Shown piece by piece: positions 14,349 through 18,294 of a DNA stretch of 18,294 nt. Source of the stretch: Treponema sp. UBA3662 (GTDB lineage Bacteria; Spirochaetota; Spirochaetia; Treponematales; Treponemataceae). The DNA is taken from positions 5,652 to 23,945 of the forward strand of contig DFJV01000041.1 of assembly GCA_002373205.1 (NCBI GenBank), given 5' to 3'. The notes beneath the pieces are model-generated. The model saw nothing but the letters and a program-made list of their open reading frames with translations, had not been told where the DNA came from and searched no databases. The position numbers were made by a program, and so were the translations under genes. Numbering within the stretch: the stretch's first letter is position 1; each line of letters opens with the position of its first letter.

Positions 14349-16476
14349 CATTGCCCTTTTTGAAAAACGATTCCCCGCGCTAAAAGAAATTCTTTGCGAA
14401 GACATTGCTTTTTTTGAAAAGGAAACGGAAGAAGGTCGCTCTCCACTCCCACTTGAATTTCTTGCGGCTAAGAACGGAAGCCCTACGGCTCTTTACAAAG
14501 CGGATGCTTCTGGTGGAGATGCCTCTGGCGGCAATGCAGCTGGGGCGGATGCTACCGGTAGTGATGTGTCTGGTGGGGATGCAGCTGGCGGGAAAGCCAC
14601 AAGGACAAACGCTTCTGGAGGGGATGCCACTGGGACAAATGCCTCTGGGACAAACGCCACGGCAGGAACTGGCACTAATGGAGATGCCTCTGGTGGCAAT
14701 GCAGCCAAAACTGATGAATCCGGGGCAAATGCGGCCAAAAGCGTCTCTGCAAAAGTGGCAGCCATTCCCCTGCACTCAAAATACAACCCGGAGCGTGAAG
14801 CAGAGCAGCTAGTAAAAGAATTCAGCAAAAACGACTTTGACGCAGCGGTCTTCCTTGGCTTTGGACTTGGATATGCCCCCATTGCCTTTGCAGAGAAAAA
14901 CCCTTCAACACCCCTTATCCTTATAGAAAACAATCCGCTCTTCCTCTTTGCGGCACTGAACACACTTGACTTTACCAAGGTCTTTTCCCACCCAAACCTT
15001 ATCTTTGTAACAAAAACAAACGCAAGCACGGCTGTTTCCGTCCTTGCAAACTACAAGGCTGAGCGCATAAAGATATATTCTTCCAAGGCACATACGGCAC
15101 ACGACCCTTCCTTTGCAAACGAATTCCTTGAGCTATTTAAAAGAAGCCTTCAAAAAGACGAGATAAACACAAACACTCTGGAAAAATTCTCCAGGCTCTG
15201 GATGAAGAACAGCATGGCAAACCTTCCCTACCTTGCAAAATGCGACGGTGTAAGAAAATACAGGAGCGCACTCTTGCAGCTTGGCGGAAAGGCCACGGAA
15301 CTTCCATTTGTAATACTTGCGGCAGGCCCTTCCCTGGAAACGGTTCTACCGCATTTGTCCAAGCTAAAGGAAAGTTGCGTACTTGTCTGCGTAGACACAG
15401 CCCTTCACGCCTTAGTAAAAGCGGGGGTGGAGCCAGACTTTATTGTTCTTGTAGACCCCCAGTATGCATGTGCCCGCCACCTGGAATTCCTAAAGGCCAA
15501 GTCATCCGTCCTAATAACGGAAAGCGCCGCCTACCCTTCAGTCTTCCGCTTTGAATGCAGGGAAACTGTCATGTGTTCATCACTTTTCCCAATAGGCCAA
15601 TACTTTGAAAGCCAACTTGGACAAAAGGGAAAGCTTGGTGCCGGAGGAAGCGTTGCAACCACGGCCTGGGACTTTGCAAGAACCTGCGGTACCAGAAAAA
15701 TATACATAGCCGGCATGGACTTGGGCTTTCCCGGCAAGCAGACTCACATAAGGGGCTCCCAGTTTGAAGAAAGGGCCCACAGAAGCTCATCCAGAACCCA
15801 CACTGCCGAAAGCGACGGAATAGCATCCCTTCTTGGAGCATCCCCTTCCCTTTCCAAAGACTACAGGGGAAATGCAATCCTTACGGACAAGAGGATGTCC
15901 CTTTTTGCCTGGTGGTTCGAAAGCAACTGCTCAACCGCGCTAAAAGACGGTCAGACCACCTTTACGCTTACCCCCCAGAGTCTTGCCATTCCAAACATAA
16001 GCATTTCTTCCCCCCAAGAGCTGCTCCTTGAATGCAATGCAAAAAAAGAAGAGCTAATGGAAGCAAAGAAAAAGTTCTTTGAACAGGCGCAAAAGAATTC
16101 TATCCAGATTAAGGCCCAGGAAGAAAAAAATGCCCTTCCAAGCTTTGAAAATGTGCTTGAAGAATTCAAAGAAAACCTGCTTAACCTTCTGTCACTTTCC
16201 AAAAAGGGGCTGGCACTTTGCCAGAGCGCAATCCAGAACAGGACAAAAGTCCGCGAAGTAAACGCAAAGCTTTCGGAAATAGACTCACAGATACTAAATT
16301 CAAAGGGAAAAGATGCCGCTGCCCTAGTCTTCCCCACAGAAAGACAGCTTGCAGCTAAAGCAAAGGAACTACCCGATTCCGCAATGAATGACCCAATGCT
16401 AAAGCCAATCTACTATTCAAGGCTAATCTACAGCGAACTGCAAAAGGCTGTTAAAGCCTACCTTGACCTGACCTAG
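14326..16476 (+). CDS. DUF115 / motility-accessory-factor (Maf)-like protein with pentapeptide-repeat insert
   Basis: A 716-residue protein of the DUF115 (MptE-like) family, which includes the Maf glycosyltransferases that modify flagellin with nonulosonic acids in several bacteria. The N-terminal module is at about 1-59, a low-complexity insert at 60-139, then a Rossmann-like region beginning GFGLGYAP near 178-185. The core motifs follow: AAGPSLE at 332-338, GVEPDFIVLVDPQ at 367-379 and AGMDLGFPG at 462-470. The rest, from about 555, is helical and charged. The start is a TTG inside the end of the PBP gene (23-base overlap) with GGAG about ten bases upstream; no in-frame ATG exists until after residue 290, and the sequence just after the TTG resembles the usual N-terminus. 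Flagellin glycosylation is reported in Treponema, so that role is plausible but not shown here. Confidence 0.82.
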   Translation: MNSTWNTNIALFEKRFPALKEILCEDIAFFEKETEEGRSPLPLEFLAAKNGSPTALYKADASGGDASGGNAAGADATGSDVSGGDAAGGKATRTNASGGDATGTNASGTNATAGTGTNGDASGGNAAKTDESGANAAKSVSAKVAAIPLHSKYNPEREAEQLVKEFSKNDFDAAVFLGFGLGYAPIAFAEKNPSTPLILIENNPLFLFAALNTLDFTKVFSHPNLIFVTKTNASTAVSVLANYKAERIKIYSSKAHTAHDPSFANEFLELFKRSLQKDEINTNTLEKFSRLWMKNSMANLPYLAKCDGVRKYRSALLQLGGKATELPFVILAAGPSLETVLPHLSKLKESCVLVCVDTALHALVKAGVEPDFIVLVDPQYACARHLEFLKAKSSVLITESAAYPSVFRFECRETVMCSSLFPIGQYFESQLGQKGKLGAGGSVATTAWDFARTCGTRKIYIAGMDLGFPGKQTHIRGSQFEERAHRSSSRTHTAESDGIASLLGASPSLSKDYRGNAILTDKRMSLFAWWFESNCSTALKDGQTTFTLTPQSLAIPNISISSPQELLLECNAKKEELMEAKKKFFEQAQKNSIQIKAQEEKNALPSFENVLEEFKENLLNLLSLSKKGLALCQSAIQNRTKVREVNAKLSEIDSQILNSKGKDAAALVFPTERQLAAKAKELPDSAMNDPMLKPIYYSRLIYSELQKAVKAYLDLT
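14503..14742 (+). repeat. 15-bp minisatellite encoding 16 pentapeptides of the form [D/N]A[S/T]GG
   Basis: Residues 60-139 of the Maf-like protein divide exactly into 16 five-residue units. Typical units are DASGG, NAAGA, DATGS, DVSGG, NASGT and NAAKT; two units (KATRT and TGTNG) depart most. The underlying DNA is a degenerate 15-bp tandem repeat. Because 15 is a multiple of three, several other frames stay open across it, giving spurious reading frames on both strands. Unit gain or loss would keep the frame. Confidence 0.88.
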
Positions 16477-16498
16477 TATGGCAAATAACAATTAACTG

Positions 16499-16522
16499 CC
16501 ACCCCCAACTTGCTTCAGGGTC
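16499..16522. repeat. Dispersed repeat, copy 1 in the gap
   Basis: CCACCCCCAACTTGCTTCAGGGTC matches the reverse complement of the element at 8070-8094 at most positions. A second copy lies at 16581-16605. Confidence 0.6.
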
Positions 16523-16551
16523 TGTATAAGTTCAATATTTATCTTCCACAG

Positions 16552-16573
16552 ATTCCGGGTCTGGGCCCGGAAT
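16552..16573. repeat. Strong hairpin ATTCCGGG / CCCGGAAT
   Basis: A perfect 8-bp inverted repeat with a 6-base loop lies between the two dispersed-repeat copies and is followed by TGACA. The arrangement resembles extragenic palindromes that I recall from unrelated bacterial genomes. Confidence 0.65.
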
Positions 16574-16580
16574 GACAGCT

Positions 16581-16605
16581 GTCACCCCCAACTTGTTTCA
16601 GGGTC
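16581..16605. repeat. Dispersed repeat, copy 2 in the gap
   Basis: GTCACCCCCAACTTGTTTCAGGGTC is the inverted relative of the 25-bp element at 8070-8094, differing at about three positions. Confidence 0.65.
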
Positions 16606-16640
16606 TGTTCCACCATCCATCCGTGGTTCGACAAGCTCAC

Positions 16641-16730
16641 CAACCATGGTTCGACTGCGCTGCTGGAAGCTTCGCTGCGGGGCACCAACCGTGGTTCGAC
16701 TGCACCGCTGGAAGCTTCGCTGCGGGGCAC
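16641..16730. repeat. 45-bp tandem duplication
   Basis: Two head-to-tail units, 16641-16685 and 16686-16730, are identical at 42 of 45 positions. Each contains TGGTTCGACTGC and GGAAGCTTCGCTGCGGGGCAC. A partial third copy of the GTGGTTCGAC start, continuing AAGCTCAC, lies immediately left at 16623-16640. Confidence 0.85.
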
Positions 16731-16770
16731 CACCCCAAAGCAACCTACTCCGCCATGGAGCCCCTTTAGT

Positions 16771-16784
16771 CCCGCACAAGCGGG
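16771..16784. repeat. Small GC hairpin
   Basis: CCCGC-ACAA-GCGGG forms a 5-bp stem with a 4-base loop. There is no adjoining T-run, so a terminator role is unproven. Confidence 0.4.
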
Positions 16785-16908
16785 ATGAGCCGAACAGGCG
16801 AAGGGCGAAACGGCGGTGGCGCAAAGCAACATTCTGTCGAGTTAGCCAAAAAACAAATGGTAGAGCAAAAAAAACTTAGTCCAAAAAATCACAAAAAAAT
16901 CAAAAAAT

Positions 16909-18243
16909 TCAGTTGATAAAATAAGTTTTCATGCGGCCAAAGCCCTTTATTTCCATCTCTGGCCTTTCTTCAAAGCTGTATTCCTGGCAATCCCTAAGCT
17001 TTTCCATTACAAACTGCGAAACATTTATGCGGTTAGACTCCCCGTAGCTTTCCATGCGGGCTGCAAGGTTAACGCTGCCCCCCCAAAGGTCGTAGATAAA
17101 CTTACGCTTTCCAATAATGCCTGCAACAACCGAACCACAGTTTATGCCAATGCGAATCTTAAGATCCGTGCCAAATTCCAGGTTGAATTCCTTAAGCGTA
17201 CAGAGAATTTCCCTTGCAAAATCAATGGTTTCCCTGCAATTGTCCGCGTAAGGCTCAGGAACTCCGGCTGCCGTCATGTAAGAGTCGCCAATAGTCTTAA
17301 TCTTTTCTATTGAATACTTCCCAAGAAGGTCGTCTATGCGCGAAAAAAGGGTGTTCAAAAGCTTAACGGTCTTAACGGCACCAATCCTGTTGGAAATGCC
17401 AGAAAAATCAACTATGTCCAGAAACATAATCGTAACGTCTTCAAACTGCTGGGTAAAAGTGGAAGGCTCTTCGGTAAGGCGGTCTGCAATCTCCACAGGC
17501 AAAATGTTAAGCAAAAGTTCCCTTGAACGGTGGTTTGCGGCATTCAGCTTGGCAATAATGTTCATGTCCGGGTTTTCCAGTGTAAAATACATGAGCATAA
17601 CCGCAATGGCCGACCCAAAGCCAACAATCAGAAGCGCCTTGTTGTACATCTGCACAAGGGCCACAATTCCCTCCATAATGCAGAATGAATAAATGGAAAG
17701 CTGCCTTCTAACCGGAATATGGCGCATGTTGAAAACCAGTATAATCAGCACAAAAATTACGGAAGCGGTGGAAAAGACATAAACCGTGTCGCTAGGAGGC
17801 CCGTAAGAAAAAATAAAAGCCCCCTCTCCGCCGTACAAAAGCTTGGTGGAAAGAATCACCACCAGGGAAGCAACCATTCCCAAAGTGATAATGCCCAGCT
17901 CCAAAAATTTTACCTTCCTGCGGAATTTATTCATTCCCGGATAGAATGTGTTGGAAACCGTATACAAATCCACGGTGTAGATGTAAAGAATCATCAGCAC
18001 AATGTAGGAAACAGAAAAAAAGTCGTTGAGCCTGGGGAACTTGCCTCGGTGAACAATCGTAATCACGCTGATTATGTCAAAGGCAAGCTCCAGAAGCGTT
18101 ACAATAAGAAGAATCCTGTAAATCGTATTCTGAACGCTCTTCCACCTCTTCTTGGAAAAGAAAATCACCGTAAGAAGAAAAATAACAATAAAACCCGCTA
18201 TCTGAAACTGAATATTATAAGCCACAAAAACATTATAGTGCAA
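16909..18243 (-). CDS. Membrane-bound class III adenylate cyclase
   Basis: Makes cAMP from ATP; the catalytic domain faces the cytosol. The N-terminal half (about 11-221) is strongly hydrophobic, with about seven predicted membrane spans that could sense a ligand or membrane state. A helical linker at about 232-258 with LLLNILP leads into the cyclase domain at about 265-444. All key residues are present with canonical spacing: metal-binding Asp276 and Asp320, adenine-specifying Lys316 and Asp385, and transition-state Asn392 and Arg396. Lys and Asp in the specificity positions indicate ATP rather than GTP. The longest frame begins at TTG 18243, but a promoter-like element lies over that start and a GTG at 18225 sits exactly where transcription would begin, so the true start is probably 18225 or close by. 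The start has no Shine-Dalgarno. It stands alone in this window. Confidence 0.93.
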   Translation of the reverse strand: MHYNVFVAYNIQFQIAGFIVIFLLTVIFFSKKRWKSVQNTIYRILLIVTLLELAFDIISVITIVHRGKFPRLNDFFSVSYIVLMILYIYTVDLYTVSNTFYPGMNKFRRKVKFLELGIITLGMVASLVVILSTKLLYGGEGAFIFSYGPPSDTVYVFSTASVIFVLIILVFNMRHIPVRRQLSIYSFCIMEGIVALVQMYNKALLIVGFGSAIAVMLMYFTLENPDMNIIAKLNAANHRSRELLLNILPVEIADRLTEEPSTFTQQFEDVTIMFLDIVDFSGISNRIGAVKTVKLLNTLFSRIDDLLGKYSIEKIKTIGDSYMTAAGVPEPYADNCRETIDFAREILCTLKEFNLEFGTDLKIRIGINCGSVVAGIIGKRKFIYDLWGGSVNLAARMESYGESNRINVSQFVMEKLRDCQEYSFEERPEMEIKGFGRMKTYFIN

Positions 18244-18260
18244 AAGTACAAACTTTTAAA
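18232..18260 (-). promoter_or_regulatory. Candidate promoter of the adenylate cyclase gene
   Basis: On the minus strand TTTAAA (18255-18260), 17 bases, then a perfect TATAAT (18232-18237). The seventh base after the -10 is the G of an in-frame GTG at 18225. The -35 is only four of six matches, so this is less certain than the hisHF promoter. Confidence 0.45.
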
Positions 18261-18294
18261 GCAAATTTGCACAAGTGCGAAAGTCCGCCGTAAG

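Larger units (their letters stand above)
16477..16908. other. Gene-free, repeat-rich gap
   Basis: This 432-bp gap between the Maf-like gene and the adenylate cyclase gene contains two copies of a dispersed repeat, a strong hairpin, a 45-bp tandem duplication and a small hairpin, followed by an AT-rich run from about 16855. Open frames here translate the repeats and have no plausible start signals or protein-like composition. I see no credible gene in it. Confidence 0.7.

Noticed and set aside
14380..15029. Overlapping open frames on both strands across the repeat in the Maf-like gene
   Set aside because: They arise because the 15-bp repeat keeps several frames open. Their translations are Cys/Ile/Ser-rich, Met/Gln-rich or Ala/Pro-rich low-complexity sequence, while the chosen frame continues into a recognisable DUF115 core.
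16621..16730. CRISPR-like array
   Set aside because: Only two full 45-bp units are present, joined directly without unique spacers, and no cas gene is nearby.
16539..16879. Four open frames in the repeat-rich gap
   Set aside because: They translate tandem and dispersed repeats, lack ribosome-binding sites and overlap one another on both strands.

Overview
The window looks like chromosomal DNA of a host-associated or environmental spirochaete, most likely a Treponema-type organism. This rests on gene content: a large DUF115/Maf-like protein, a LysM/M23 peptidase with an N-terminal membrane anchor, a multi-membrane-span class III adenylate cyclase, and moderate G+C by eye. No rRNA or marker gene fixes the taxon, so the assignment is an inference.

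Layout. (1) About 149-3757 (+): a tightly packed four-gene run of a Methyltransf_2-type SAM methyltransferase, a half-size ketosynthase/chain-length-factor-like protein, a PlsC-type acyltransferase and an exported alpha/beta hydrolase. The first three match the accessory set of aryl-polyene/flexirubin-type polyene lipid clusters, so this is probably the downstream end of such a cluster. (2) 3781-5234 (-): hisH-hisF, the two subunits of imidazole glycerol phosphate synthase, behind a near-consensus promoter whose predicted start coincides with the hisH ATG. (3) 5235-5540: a gene-free gap filled by a 150-bp imperfect palindrome, then a good promoter for aroC. (4) 5541-8037 (+): aroC (chorismate synthase) and a D-Ala-D-Ala carboxypeptidase. 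(5) 8136-11850 (-): a LysM/M23 peptidase followed by a beta-propeller protein with a C-terminal polysaccharide-deacetylase fold that has lost its metal ligands; a palindromic element is inserted in frame near its N-terminus. (6) 11899-16476 (+): signal peptidase I, a class B penicillin-binding protein with a C-terminal PASTA-like domain, and a DUF115/Maf-like protein carrying 16 pentapeptide repeats encoded by a 15-bp minisatellite, all overlapping. (7) 16477-16908: gene-free and packed with dispersed and tandem repeats. (8) 16909-18243 (-): a membrane adenylate cyclase.

Functional themes are cell-envelope construction (carboxypeptidase, class B PBP, M23 peptidase, signal peptidase, probable polyene lipid), probable surface or flagellar glycosylation (Maf-like), and amino-acid biosynthesis (His, chorismate). 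No clear defence system, phage, CRISPR array, insertion sequence or tRNA/rRNA was seen. The most unusual items are the in-frame palindromic insertion, the inactive-looking deacetylase domain, the pentapeptide minisatellite in the Maf-like gene, and three genes whose best promoters predict leaderless or nearly leaderless transcripts.
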